From Akkermansia muciniphila (GTDB taxonomy: Bacteria; Pseudomonadota; Gammaproteobacteria; Burkholderiales; Burkholderiaceae_C): a stretch of DNA of 64,000 bases. The notes beneath the pieces are model-generated. The model did no database searches. It worked only from the letters and a program-made list of their open reading frames with translations, and was not told where the DNA came from. This document shows, piece by piece, positions 39,976-50,550 of this stretch; position 1 is the first letter of the stretch, and each line of letters opens with the position of its first letter. The position numbers and the translations under genes are program-made. The stretch is taken from assembly GCA_943331105.2 (NCBI GenBank), contig CALQKH020000013.1, positions 38,591 to 102,590 on the forward strand, read 5' to 3'.

Positions 39976-40851
39976 ATGCACATTGAAAAACTCTCACCTT
40001 TTGCTGGGCGTGTCACCGGAATCGATTTGGCGCAGGTGTCATCTGCCCTGGCAGATGACATCCGGTCCGCGATGGACCAGCACGGTGTTCTGGTGTTTCC
40101 GGCGCAGCACTTGAGTCAGGATGCGCAAATCGCATTCGCGCAGGCCATGGGCCCACTGGAGCTGGGTTTTCGCAAAATCAAGACGGGTGCGCACCGCTTG
40201 AAATACAACGAGCTGGCCGATATTTCCAACGTCACGCCCGATGGCGAAATAGCAGCTCGCGAGCACACCAAGATCGTCAGCAACTTGGCCAATCAGTTGT
40301 GGCACAGCGACAGCTCTTTTCAGAAGCCGCGTGCCAAGTACTCCATGCTGTCAGCTTCGGTGGTTCCCGCATTTGGGGGGGAGACCGAGTTTGCTGATTT
40401 GCGCCTGGCCTATGACGCGCTACCGGACTGGCGTAAAGCTCAGGTGTCCGGATTGAACGCGGTTCATTCGGCCCTGCATTCGCGCTTCATACTGGGCGAT
40501 ACACAGTACACACCAGAACAAATCGCCATGTTCCCGCCAGTGGTCTGGCCCCTGGTGCAAACCGATCCAAGCACAGGGAGAAAGATCCTGTTTGTCGGCG
40601 CTCACATCCGTGAAATCCAAGGCATGGTCTTGGCCGAAAGTCGATTGTTGGTCATGGACTTGCTGGAGCACGCCACACAGCGGGCCTTCGTTTATTCCCA
40701 CCAATGGCAAGTGGGTGACCTGGTGATGTGGGACAACACTGCCACCGTGCACCGTGGTCGTTACTTTGATTTGAGTGAGCGCCGTGAATTGCGACGCGCC
40801 ACCACCCAAGAGGTACAAGCCTCGCCTGAGGCTCAGGCTTTACCCGGCTGA
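39976..40851 (+). CDS. TauD/TfdA family 2-oxoglutarate-dependent dioxygenase
   Basis: [20 protein letters not shown]...[27 protein letters not shown] (HxD...H motif). Confidence 0.9.
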   Translation: MHIEKLSPFAGRVTGIDLAQVSSALADDIRSAMDQHGVLVFPAQHLSQDAQIAFAQAMGPLELGFRKIKTGAHRLKYNELADISNVTPDGEIAAREHTKIVSNLANQLWHSDSSFQKPRAKYSMLSASVVPAFGGETEFADLRLAYDALPDWRKAQVSGLNAVHSALHSRFILGDTQYTPEQIAMFPPVVWPLVQTDPSTGRKILFVGAHIREIQGMVLAESRLLVMDLLEHATQRAFVYSHQWQVGDLVMWDNTATVHRGRYFDLSERRELRRATTQEVQASPEAQALPG

Positions 40852-40886
40852 AAGTGGGCACGTTCAGAGGTTTTTACAATAGGGGC

Positions 40887-41925
<1,039 letters not shown>

Positions 41926-41933
<8 letters not shown>

Positions 41934-41951
41934 GCGGTCACGCTCAGGCCG
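41926..41951. terminator. Hairpin cggcctgagcg-gtca-cgctcaggccg between convergent genes
   Basis: 11-bp perfect stem, 4-nt loop, spanning the metH stop; weak T-tract. Confidence 0.5.
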
Positions 41952-41961
41952 TTCAGGTCAT

Positions 41962-43230
41962 TCAGGCCAGCGCGCCGAAAGCTTTGCTGAAAAAGTCTTC
42001 GGTGCCGAAGTTGCCCGACTTGAGGGTGATGTGAATCCCGCCAGTGGCTGATGGTGCATGGCACCACGGCACGCCGGGGTCGATCTGCGGGCCAATTTGC
42101 AGCTGCGCAATGCCCAGTGCCTGCACGCAAGCGCCCGAGGTTTCGCCACCGGCGACCACCAATTGACGCACGCCCAAACCCAGCAGGCCACGCGCCACGG
42201 CGGCCAGTGCGTGTTCGACCAAAGCCCCAGCTTCTGCCACGCCCAGTTGTGCCTGCACGGCTTTGACGGCATCGGGCTCGGCGGTGGAGTACACCAGCAC
42301 CGGGCCGTCTTTCAAAAGCGGCGTGGCCCAGGCCAGCACCTGCTGCACCACGGCATCGCTTTGGCCATGCATCAGACTGGCGGGGGCGATGGCCATGGCG
42401 GGTCGCCCCGTGGCTTTGAAGTGCGCCACTTGCGCGTTGGTGGCCACCGAGCAGCTGCCCGACACCACCGCTTGTAGGCCTGATGCCGCAGGTAACTGGC
42501 TGGCTTGCAGCGAAGGCTTGAGGCCAAAGTTGGCGGGCAGGCCAATGGCCACGCCCGAACCCGCAGTGACCAGCGGCATGCCTTTCAAGGCAGGCCCGAG
42601 CAGGTGCAGGTCGGCGTTGCTGGTCGCGTCCACGACGGCCACGCCCACACCTTCGGCACGCAGCTCGGCCATGCGTTCGCGGATGGCCGCTTCGCCTTGC
42701 CCCACGGTTTTGTGGTCGATCAGGCCCACTTTGCGCTTCGTTTGCGCCTGCATCACGCGCACCAAATTCGGGTCCGTCATGGGCGTGAGCGGGTGGTTTT
42801 GCATGCCCGATTCGTTGAGCAGTACGTTGCCTGCGAACAGGTAACCCTTGAATACGGTGCGGCCGTTGTCCGGAAAGGCCGGGGTCGCGATGGTGAAGTC
42901 GGTGCCCAGCGCGTCCATCAGTGCTTCGGTCACCGGGCCGATGTTGCCTTCGGGCGTGCTGTCAAAGGTGGAGCAGTATTTGAAATAGATTTGCTGCGCA
43001 CCTTGGGCTTGCAACCACTTCAAGGCTTCCAGCGATTGCGCGATGGCCTCGGCAGCTGGGTTGGTCCGCGACTTGAGCGCCACCACCACCGCGTCAACCT
43101 CAGCCACCAAAGGGGCTGTGGGCACGCCAATGGTTTGCACCACCCGCATGCCCGAGCGGACCAGGTTGTTGGCCAGATCGGTCGCGCCGGTAGAGTCGTC
43201 TGCAATGCATCCGAGTTTCAGTTTGCTCAT
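41962..43230 (-). CDS. otnK: Four-carbon acid sugar kinase, 3-oxo-tetronate kinase-like
   Basis: KLGCIADDSTGATDLANNLVRSGMRVVQTIG...VVAGGETSGACVQALG; next to threonate dehydrogenase-like gene. Confidence 0.85.
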   Translation of the reverse strand: MSKLKLGCIADDSTGATDLANNLVRSGMRVVQTIGVPTAPLVAEVDAVVVALKSRTNPAAEAIAQSLEALKWLQAQGAQQIYFKYCSTFDSTPEGNIGPVTEALMDALGTDFTIATPAFPDNGRTVFKGYLFAGNVLLNESGMQNHPLTPMTDPNLVRVMQAQTKRKVGLIDHKTVGQGEAAIRERMAELRAEGVGVAVVDATSNADLHLLGPALKGMPLVTAGSGVAIGLPANFGLKPSLQASQLPAASGLQAVVSGSCSVATNAQVAHFKATGRPAMAIAPASLMHGQSDAVVQQVLAWATPLLKDGPVLVYSTAEPDAVKAVQAQLGVAEAGALVEHALAAVARGLLGLGVRQLVVAGGETSGACVQALGIAQLQIGPQIDPGVPWCHAPSATGGIHITLKSGNFGTEDFFSKAFGALA

Positions 43231-44126
43231 GCTTTGCCCTTCGGCAACTCAATGCCCGGGAAAATTTTGATGACCGCGCTGTCGTCTTCTTTGGCAAAGC
43301 CTGCGGTGCTGGCTTGCATGAACATCTGGTGCGCGGTGCTGGACAGTGGCAGTGGGAACTTGCTGGCGCGCGCCATGTCGAGCACCAGCCCCAAATCCTT
43401 CACAAAAATGTCCACCGCCGACAGAGGCGTGTAGTCGGCCGCCAGCACATGGGCCATGCGGTTTTCAAACATCCAGCTGTTGCCGGCGCTGTGGGTGATC
43501 ACCTCGTACAAAGCGGCGGCGTCCACGCCCTCGCGCAAGCCCAGCGCCATGGCCTCAGCCGCAGCGGCAATGTGCACGCCCGCCAACAATTGGTTGATGA
43601 TCTTGACCTTGCTGCCCGCGCCCGCGCTGTCGCCCAGCTTGTAAACCTTGGCGGCCATGGCGTTCAAGAACGGCTCGGCCAGGGCATAGGCCTCGGGCTT
43701 GGCGGCGGTCATCATGGTCATCTGGCCACTGGCGGCTTTGGCCGCACCGCCTGAGATGGGCGCATCCACATAGCGCAAACCCATGGCTTCGAGCCGTGCC
43801 TCCAAGGCCACCGACCAGTTCGGGTCGACGGTGGAGCACATCACGAACACGCTGCCGGGCTTCATGCTGGCGGCGCAACCTGGGGCGGTGCCATCGCCAA
43901 ACAACACGGTTTCGGTCTGTGCGGCATTCACCACCACCGACACGACCACATCACACGCCGCACCCAAAGAGGCCAGCGTGTCGTGCGCTGTGCCGCCCGC
44001 GTTCGTGAACGCCTCGGCCACTTCGCGGCGCACATCAAACACCTGCACGCTGTGCCCGGCGCGGCGCAACGAAGCGGCCATGCCCGAGCCCATGGCCCCC
44101 AAACCAATCAAACCGACTGTTGTCAT
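43227..44126 (-). CDS. ltnD: NAD(P)-dependent oxidoreductase, L-threonate dehydrogenase-like
   Basis: VGLIGLGAMGSGMAASLRRAGHSVQVFDVR...SGGAAKAASGQMTMM; coupled to otnK. Confidence 0.83.
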   Translation of the reverse strand: MTTVGLIGLGAMGSGMAASLRRAGHSVQVFDVRREVAEAFTNAGGTAHDTLASLGAACDVVVSVVVNAAQTETVLFGDGTAPGCAASMKPGSVFVMCSTVDPNWSVALEARLEAMGLRYVDAPISGGAAKAASGQMTMMTAAKPEAYALAEPFLNAMAAKVYKLGDSAGAGSKVKIINQLLAGVHIAAAAEAMALGLREGVDAAALYEVITHSAGNSWMFENRMAHVLAADYTPLSAVDIFVKDLGLVLDMARASKFPLPLSSTAHQMFMQASTAGFAKEDDSAVIKIFPGIELPKGKA

Positions 44127-44178
44127 CTCACGTCTCCATTTTCAATCGATGCAATTTAAATTTTGCAAACCGCGAGGC

Positions 44179-45153
44179 TCAATCCAAAGTGATCTTGGCA
44201 AAAGCGGCCACTTTTTTCCATTGCGCTGCATCTGCCTGCATGAAGTTGCCCAATCCTTGGGCATTGGCCCACGCGGGTTCGGCGCCAGCTTTGAGCATGG
44301 CGGTTTTGACCTCGGGCTGACTGGCTACGCGTTCCAATGCTTGTTCCAGTTTTTGCAGCACGGGGGCAGGCAAGCCTGCAGGCGCCGCGACACCAAACCA
44401 AGCGAACACCTGGTAGCCCTTCATGCCTGCTTCTTCCATGGTGGGCACGCCGGGCAAAGCGCTGCTGCGCTGGGGCGTGGTGACGGCCAAGGCTTTGAGC
44501 TTGCCGCCGTTGATCAGGCCCAGCGCCGAGGGCAGGTTGTCAAACATCATGTTCACTTCGCCCGCCATCAGGCCCGTCAGGCCCGCTGCTGCACCCCGGT
44601 AAGGGATGTGCGTGACGAACGCGCCCGACTGGCTTTTGTACAGTTCGGCGCTCAGGTGCAAAGAGGTGCCCTGTCCGTTGGATGCGTAGTTGAGCTGGCC
44701 CGGCTTGGATTTGGCCAGCGCCGTGAGGTCAGCCAAGGTGTTGATGCCTGCGCTTGGATTGACCATGAGCACATTGGGCACGCGGCCCAGCAGGGCCACC
44801 GGGGCAATTTGCTCAGGCTTGTAGGGCAGTTTGCTGTACAGCGCGGGGCTGATCGTCAGCGGGGGCGAGGCCATGAGCAAGGTGAAGCCATCGGCCGCTG
44901 CGCGCGCCGCCTCGGCCGCCCCTAGGTTGCCACCGGCACCCGGTTTGTTGTCAATGACGATGGGCTGGCCCAGCTCCAGCGCCAGTTTGGGTGCCACCAA
45001 GCGGGCCATGTTGTCGATCAGGCCGCCGGGTGGAAAAGGCACCACCAGCTTGATAGGCCGTGAGGGCCAAGCTTGGGCCACAGCGGTGGAGGCCAAAAAG
45101 GGCGTGACGGCCAGCCAAACGGCAGCGACCGTGGTCCAAGTTCTACGTTGCAT
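44179..45153 (-). CDS. Tripartite tricarboxylate transporter substrate-binding protein (Bug/TctC)
   Basis: WPSRPIKLVVPFPPGGLIDNMARLVAPKLALELGQPIVIDNKPGAGGNLGAAEAARAAADGFTLL. Confidence 0.93.
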   Translation of the reverse strand: MQRRTWTTVAAVWLAVTPFLASTAVAQAWPSRPIKLVVPFPPGGLIDNMARLVAPKLALELGQPIVIDNKPGAGGNLGAAEAARAAADGFTLLMASPPLTISPALYSKLPYKPEQIAPVALLGRVPNVLMVNPSAGINTLADLTALAKSKPGQLNYASNGQGTSLHLSAELYKSQSGAFVTHIPYRGAAAGLTGLMAGEVNMMFDNLPSALGLINGGKLKALAVTTPQRSSALPGVPTMEEAGMKGYQVFAWFGVAAPAGLPAPVLQKLEQALERVASQPEVKTAMLKAGAEPAWANAQGLGNFMQADAAQWKKVAAFAKITLD

Positions 45154-45223
45154 GGGATCTGATTCCTGATTTGAATTGATCAGGTCATCATACAAATTTT
45201 GAGTGGGCTTGGTATCAGGGTGA

Positions 45224-46054
45224 TCACGGCGGTGGCTGCTGATGACGCTGTGATTGGCCACCACCCCAATAAACGCGGGTTGGGTTGTGAACCATGATCT
45301 GCTCAAAGGATTCGATACCTATCCACTCATGGGCTTGGGCGATGAGTGTTTCAAAATTCGCAAATTCCTCATGGTTGGTGCAGGGCCAGTCGCTTCCCCA
45401 CAGCAATGCACCAGCGCCCAGTTCGCTCAACAAAAGAGAAGACAAAGCTTCTGGATGGACGCCGCCCAATCGGTAAGCGCCACTCAATTTCACGTAGACC
45501 GGTGCAAGGCTGGCGTGCTTTTTTAATGCCATCAAAGTGGGGTCAGAGGCGTGGGCTTCCCAGGGTTTGGCCATGTGGTCCACCACAAGGGGTGTGTCAG
45601 AGGGTATTTGGCGCAACACTTGGGGCAGTTTCCCTTGATCGGTGTGGATCTCAAGATGCCAACCCAGTGTGTGGATGGCTTCCCAAATGTTGTCAGACAG
45701 CGTCCATTCTGGGATGTCATGGGCGATGCCCGACAAATTCAAGCGGATGCCCCGCACGCCAGATCGGTGCAGGGTCTTTAAAGTTTCGATGTCCACATCC
45801 GGGTTCACCACAGCAATACCGCGCAGCATGTCGGGGTGAGACTTCAGAGCATCGATCATCAGACGGTTGTCTGTGCCCAGAAAGCTCGGTTGCACCCAAA
45901 CACCGCGCGTCACCCCCACATTTCGGGCCTGGTGCGTCCAATCGGCCAGCAAAGCGCTGTATTGCGGAACGTATCGGGCGCCTTCAACTGCAACCCCTGC
46001 GTTGAAAACATGGAAATGGGTATCGACCGCATTTTTTGACATGGCTGAATTCAT
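45224..46054 (-). CDS. Amidohydrolase family protein (2-pyrone-4,6-dicarboxylate lactonase-like TIM barrel)
   Basis: AVDTHFHVFNAG, VWVQPSFLGTDNRLMIDAL, LLWGSDWPCTNHE. Confidence 0.85.
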   Translation of the reverse strand: MNSAMSKNAVDTHFHVFNAGVAVEGARYVPQYSALLADWTHQARNVGVTRGVWVQPSFLGTDNRLMIDALKSHPDMLRGIAVVNPDVDIETLKTLHRSGVRGIRLNLSGIAHDIPEWTLSDNIWEAIHTLGWHLEIHTDQGKLPQVLRQIPSDTPLVVDHMAKPWEAHASDPTLMALKKHASLAPVYVKLSGAYRLGGVHPEALSSLLLSELGAGALLWGSDWPCTNHEEFANFETLIAQAHEWIGIESFEQIMVHNPTRVYWGGGQSQRHQQPPP

Positions 46055-46071
46055 GAGATACATTCTAGTCC

Positions 46072-46085
46072 TCTAGATGTCTAGA
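46072..46085. promoter_or_regulatory. Palindrome TCTAGATGTCTAGA in divergent promoter region; probable GntR operator
   Basis: 6-bp arms with 2-nt spacer, within larger ATTCTAG...CTAGAAT repeat (46062-46087) just upstream of gntR. Confidence 0.6.
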
Positions 46086-46093
46086 ATCAATTC

Positions 46094-46834
46094 ATGACAA
46101 CACCCATAAAAACCTATTCACTTGGACAAAGTCGATACGGTAATTTAGCGACTGCTTTGCGCGATCGAATCCTGCAAGGTGAATGGGTTCCGGGTGAGGT
46201 CATTCCTGCCGAATCGGCTTTGGCGCAAAGCTATGGTGTGGCATTGGGCACCATCCGGCAAGCTTTGTCACTGCTGGTTCAAGATGGCGTGTTGCAACGA
46301 CGGCATGGCAAAGGCACCTTTGTGACCAAGGGTGTTGATGGCGCCTCCATGATGCGATTTTTCAGATTTCGCGGCACAGACGGTGTTGCCAGCATGACCC
46401 CTCATTCCCAAATTTTGGGCAGTCGTTTGCGCAGTGCCAGCGTGCAAGAAATTCAAGCCTTCGGTATGGCCAAGGGTGCTCAAGTCCTCCAAATTGAACG
46501 CCTTCGAAGCCTGGAGTCTGAACCCTGCTTGCTTGAAACCATCGTTTTGCCACTGCCCCTCTTTGGCGCTTTGGCCGATTCCGACACCGGTGCATGGGAC
46601 GACTTGCTCTACCCCATGTACCAGCAACGCTGCGGGGTTGTGATTCAAAAAACACAAGACAGTCTGAGCTTTTCACAACTCAATGCCAGACAAGCCAAGC
46701 GTCTCAAACTGGCTGCGTCACACCCCTGCGTTCTGGTGGAGCGTCAGGCTTTTGATATGGCGGGCCGCTGTGTCGAACTGCGCACCACACGTGGCGACGC
46801 GTTTTCTTTCAAGTACACCGCACAGGTGCAATAA
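46094..46834 (+). CDS. GntR family transcriptional regulator (HutC/UTRA type)
   Basis: LATALRDRILQGEWVPGEVIPAESALAQSYGVALGTIRQALSLLVQDGVLQRRHGKGTFV + UTRA C-terminus. Confidence 0.92.
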   Translation: MTTPIKTYSLGQSRYGNLATALRDRILQGEWVPGEVIPAESALAQSYGVALGTIRQALSLLVQDGVLQRRHGKGTFVTKGVDGASMMRFFRFRGTDGVASMTPHSQILGSRLRSASVQEIQAFGMAKGAQVLQIERLRSLESEPCLLETIVLPLPLFGALADSDTGAWDDLLYPMYQQRCGVVIQKTQDSLSFSQLNARQAKRLKLAASHPCVLVERQAFDMAGRCVELRTTRGDAFSFKYTAQVQ

Positions 46835-46855
46835 CAACTTCCTAGGAGATATTTC

Positions 46856-47845
46856 ATGATTGGTGCTTCTCGACTCAAATCCATTGGCTGTATTGCATTC
46901 GTCACCTCTGCTCTGTGCGGAACAGTGACATCTGGTTTTGCACAAACGGCTTACCCCACCAAGCCGATCACTTTGGTGGTGACTTACCCGCCAGGGGGTG
47001 GCGCAGATGCCATGGCCAGACTGATTGCGCCCAAAATGGGTGAAGCACTGGGTCAGACGGTCGTCGTTGAAAACAGGGCAGGCGCAAGCGGACAAATTGG
47101 CGCAGCAGCTGTTGCCAAAGCCAACCCGGATGGGTACACCTTGATGCTGGATGCCTCCTCTTTTTCCGTCAACCCTTCGCTGTATCCCAAGCTGCCTTAT
47201 GACAGTCTGAAAGCTTTTCAGCCTGTAGGCGTGGTGGCCTTGTTCCCGAATGTGGTCTTGGTCAACGCCAATTTCCCGGCGAAGAACATGGCAGAACTCA
47301 CGGCAGCTGCCCGTAAAAGTAAGGATGCCGTGTCCTATGCGTCATCGGGCAATGGCTCGGCACAACATTTGGCGGGCGCATTGTTTGAATCTGCTGCCAA
47401 AGTGGACATGATTCATGTCCCTTACAAGGGTGGCGGCCCAGCACTCAACGATGTGATCGGCGGACAAGTGCCACTTTTCTTCGGCAATTTGGCGTCCACT
47501 TTGCAGCATGTTCAATCTGGCAAATTGAAAGCCTTGGCCGTGACGTCCGATAAACGTTCTCCCATCCTGCCCGATGTACCCACTCTGGGTGAGTCTGGCC
47601 TGAAAGGCACAGAAATTTACGAATGGAATGCGGTATTTGCCCCTGCCAACACACCTGAACCTGTGATGAAAAAACTGGCAGCTGCGTTTCAACAAGCGTT
47701 GGATGCGCCTGAGGTGAAAGCTCGCGTGGCTCAGCTGGGTGGCGAGTTGCAAAAAAGTTCCCCCGAGCAGGCCAGGACATTCATTGAGCAACAAATCAAC
47801 CTCTGGGGTCGCGTGGTCAAAGAACGAAAAATCACCATTGAATAA
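46856..47845 (+). CDS. Tripartite tricarboxylate transporter substrate-binding protein (Bug/TctC)
   Basis: YPTKPITLVVTYPPGGGADAMARLIAPKMGEALGQTVVVENRAGASGQIGAAAVAKANPDGYTLM. Confidence 0.93.
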   Translation: MIGASRLKSIGCIAFVTSALCGTVTSGFAQTAYPTKPITLVVTYPPGGGADAMARLIAPKMGEALGQTVVVENRAGASGQIGAAAVAKANPDGYTLMLDASSFSVNPSLYPKLPYDSLKAFQPVGVVALFPNVVLVNANFPAKNMAELTAAARKSKDAVSYASSGNGSAQHLAGALFESAAKVDMIHVPYKGGGPALNDVIGGQVPLFFGNLASTLQHVQSGKLKALAVTSDKRSPILPDVPTLGESGLKGTEIYEWNAVFAPANTPEPVMKKLAAAFQQALDAPEVKARVAQLGGELQKSSPEQARTFIEQQINLWGRVVKERKITIE

Positions 47846-47937
47846 GTGAGTGAAAGGGTTGGGCAACCACTGTGCGCGAGCCACGGGCCCATCCCAAAAC
47901 GTGGCATGCTCGCTGTTTTTGGGGATGGTCCTTCGTG

Positions 47938-48795
47938 ATGCAGTTATTGGCCCGCTGGTTCAGCCTTTTTGGCTTGTTGCTGCTGTCAGCTTGCAGCAGT
48001 GTTCCTGTTTCAACTTACGCCCCCAAGCTGGGCCAAATGGGCAAAGACGTGATGTGGCTGCCCACGCGCGACGAACTGGTGACCCAAATGCTCACCGCCG
48101 CGCAGGTGTCACCCGATGACGAGGTGGTGGACTTGGGTGCCGGTGACGGCAAGATCGCGATCGCGGCCGCACGGCAATTTGGGGCGCGTGCTTGGGGCAT
48201 TGAGTACAACAAAGACCTCGCCGCTTTGGCGCAGCGCAATGCCGAAAAAGCCGGTTTGGCTGGCCGGGTGAGGATTGTGCAGGGCGACATCTTTAAAGAG
48301 GATTTTTCCAGAGCCAGTGTGGTCACGCTGTATTTGCTGGAAGAGTTGAACGAACAACTTCGCCCCACCTTGCTGGGCATGCGGCCAGGCACGCGCGTGG
48401 TGTCCAACACTTTTGGCATGGGCGATTGGGAGCCCGATCAGGTGATCCGGGTGGGCAGCAACACCGGGTATTTCTGGAAAGTACCCGCCCAGCTGGCGGG
48501 TCAGTGGTCGGTGCAAGGACTGGACCGCCGTGGACCAGTGCGGTTGGCCTTGACCCAGCGGCACCAGCGTGTGGGCGGCACGCTGGCCTGGGGTGACAAA
48601 GTGCAGCCCTTGTTGGGCGCCCGCATGGACGGTGCCGACCTGCACTTCAGTTTTGTCAAAGAAGACGGGCAATTGCAGGCGGTTCAAGTCCGGGTGCAAG
48701 GGGCCACCATGGCGGGCGAGTGGGTGGCGCCTTACGGCATGCTGGAGATTCAGCCCGCGGTGGTGAAAGTCAGCGCCCAGCGCTTGGGCAACTGA
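47938..48795 (+). CDS. Class I SAM-dependent methyltransferase with N-terminal lipoprotein-like signal
   Basis: MQLLARWFSLFGLLLLSACSS lipobox then DDEVVDLGAGDGKIAIAAARQFGARAWGIEYN. Confidence 0.82.
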   Translation: MQLLARWFSLFGLLLLSACSSVPVSTYAPKLGQMGKDVMWLPTRDELVTQMLTAAQVSPDDEVVDLGAGDGKIAIAAARQFGARAWGIEYNKDLAALAQRNAEKAGLAGRVRIVQGDIFKEDFSRASVVTLYLLEELNEQLRPTLLGMRPGTRVVSNTFGMGDWEPDQVIRVGSNTGYFWKVPAQLAGQWSVQGLDRRGPVRLALTQRHQRVGGTLAWGDKVQPLLGARMDGADLHFSFVKEDGQLQAVQVRVQGATMAGEWVAPYGMLEIQPAVVKVSAQRLGN

Positions 48796-48841
48796 CTTTG
48801 GCTTGTCGCCCTGTGCGCAGGTGACCCACGCCTCGCCCTGC

Positions 48842-49159
48842 TCAGGGCTGGGGACCCCAGGGTGCCGACATCATGAGCTTGTTTTGCTGCTCGGCAATCA
48901 GCGGACGGATTTTGGCGGCAAAGGCCATGAAGTCCGCGTCGCCATAAACCCCGGCCCAAAAGGCACGGCGATCGGCATCGTCCTCAAACTTCCAGATGTG
49001 GATCAACTGGTTCAACGCGCCCACATCGCCCGTGAAATAACCCACCAGCTTGGGCGGGTGCTTGGACAGCACGGGCCAGCCTTCGTTTTTGTACAAGGCG
49101 ACGAGTTCAGACATTTTGCCGACGATGGCGTTGTAGGTCCGCAGTTCATAGATGGCCAT
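48842..49159 (-). CDS. NIPSNAP family protein
   Basis: MAIYELRTYNAIVGKMSELVALYKNEGWPVLSKH...IHIWKFEDDADRRAFWAG. Confidence 0.88.
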   Translation of the reverse strand: MAIYELRTYNAIVGKMSELVALYKNEGWPVLSKHPPKLVGYFTGDVGALNQLIHIWKFEDDADRRAFWAGVYGDADFMAFAAKIRPLIAEQQNKLMMSAPWGPQP

Positions 49160-49259
49160 GGAGACTCCAAAGATGTGTGAGAAAGGAGCCTCACTTTAGG
49201 ATCTCAAGGCAAGCCGACGTGTCGGCAAGGTGACGCCTGGTGGTCACTGGGCCTGTAAG

Positions 49260-49290
49260 ATCAAAAACGCCCTCAAAGGGCTTTTTTGAT
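49260..49290. terminator. Symmetric hairpin atcaaaaacgccct-caa-agggcttttttgat immediately upstream of argE
   Basis: 13 of 14 stem pairs, T6 tract on one side and A5 on the other. Confidence 0.55.
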
Positions 49291-49300
49291 GGAATCGCCC

Positions 49301-50530
49301 ATGAACGCCCCAATCTCGCCCAACGCCCTGGCTCCAGCCGCCACTGTCCAAGCCGCAGACCTGGCCGCATTGCCCCTGATCGAAAAATGGATCGCCTTTG
49401 CCACCGTCTCGCGTGACAGCAACCTGGCTTTGCTGGACTGGACGGAAGCTTATTTGAAGGATTTGGGCATCAGCTGCAGCCGTACCTACGACGACAGCGG
49501 CCAAAAGGCCAACCTCTGGGCCACGCTGCCTGCGCACGACGGCGAAACCAAAATCGGCGGCTTGGTGCTCTCGGGTCACACCGACGTGGTGCCTGTGGAC
49601 GGCCAGCCTTGGGACACCGACCCCTTCAAGGTCGTGATCCAAGGCGACAAGATGTACGGCCGGGGCGTGACCGACATGAAGAGCTTTGGTGCCATCTGTT
49701 TGATGATGGTGCCCGAGCTGCTGAAAAGAAAACTCAAGCGTCCGATTCACTTGGCTTTCAGCTACGACGAAGAAGTGGGCTGCATCGGTGTGCGTCGCAT
49801 GATTGCCGGCATTCAGGCGCAGGGCTTCAAGCCTGCCGGCTGCATCGTGGGCGAACCTACCGGCATGCAGGTGGTCATTGCGCACAAGGGGAAGCATTCG
49901 TACAAAACCACGGTGCACGGTTTTGAGGCGCATTCTTCGCTCACGCCGCTGGGCGTGAACGCGGTCGAGATCGCTTGCGAATTTGTTGCCAATCTGAAAA
50001 GCATGCACCGCGAGCTGGTGCAAAACGGCCCGTTTGACCCGATTTACGACGTCCCGCACACCACCATCCACACGGGTGTGATCGCCGGTGGCACGGCGCT
50101 CAACATCATCCCGCGCCAATGCGAGGTGACTTGGGAAATCCGTCACCACCACATGAACACGCCCGAAGAGTTGTTTGCCCGGGCCAAAGCCTTTGGCGAG
50201 AGCCTGGTGCCCGCCATGCAAGCGGTTGCACCCGACACCGGCATCACGCATGAACTCAAATCGGTGCTGCCCGGTTTTGCCACCGCAGCCGACAGCGAGA
50301 TCGCGCAGTTGTGTTTTGACTGTGCCGAATTGGACCCTGCCAGCGGCGCGGGCAAAGTGTCGTTTGGCACGGAGGCGGCATTGTTCCACCAGGCCGGCGT
50401 GCCCACCATCGTGTGTGGCCCCGGCCACATCGCGCAAGCGCACCAGCCCAACGAATGGGTCACGCTGGAGCAACTGGCCTGGTGCGAGCGCTTCATGCGC
50501 CGCCTGGTTGACCGGGTCTGTGTGGGCTGA
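49301..50530 (+). CDS. argE: Acetylornithine deacetylase (M20 peptidase family)
   Basis: GLVLSGHTDVVPVDGQPWDTDPF, GRGVTDMKSFGA, SYDEEVGCIGVRRMI; start 49289 or 49301. Confidence 0.92.
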   Translation: MNAPISPNALAPAATVQAADLAALPLIEKWIAFATVSRDSNLALLDWTEAYLKDLGISCSRTYDDSGQKANLWATLPAHDGETKIGGLVLSGHTDVVPVDGQPWDTDPFKVVIQGDKMYGRGVTDMKSFGAICLMMVPELLKRKLKRPIHLAFSYDEEVGCIGVRRMIAGIQAQGFKPAGCIVGEPTGMQVVIAHKGKHSYKTTVHGFEAHSSLTPLGVNAVEIACEFVANLKSMHRELVQNGPFDPIYDVPHTTIHTGVIAGGTALNIIPRQCEVTWEIRHHHMNTPEELFARAKAFGESLVPAMQAVAPDTGITHELKSVLPGFATAADSEIAQLCFDCAELDPASGAGKVSFGTEAALFHQAGVPTIVCGPGHIAQAHQPNEWVTLEQLAWCERFMRRLVDRVCVG

Positions 50531-50550
50531 TTGAGGACAGGCCGTGTGCC

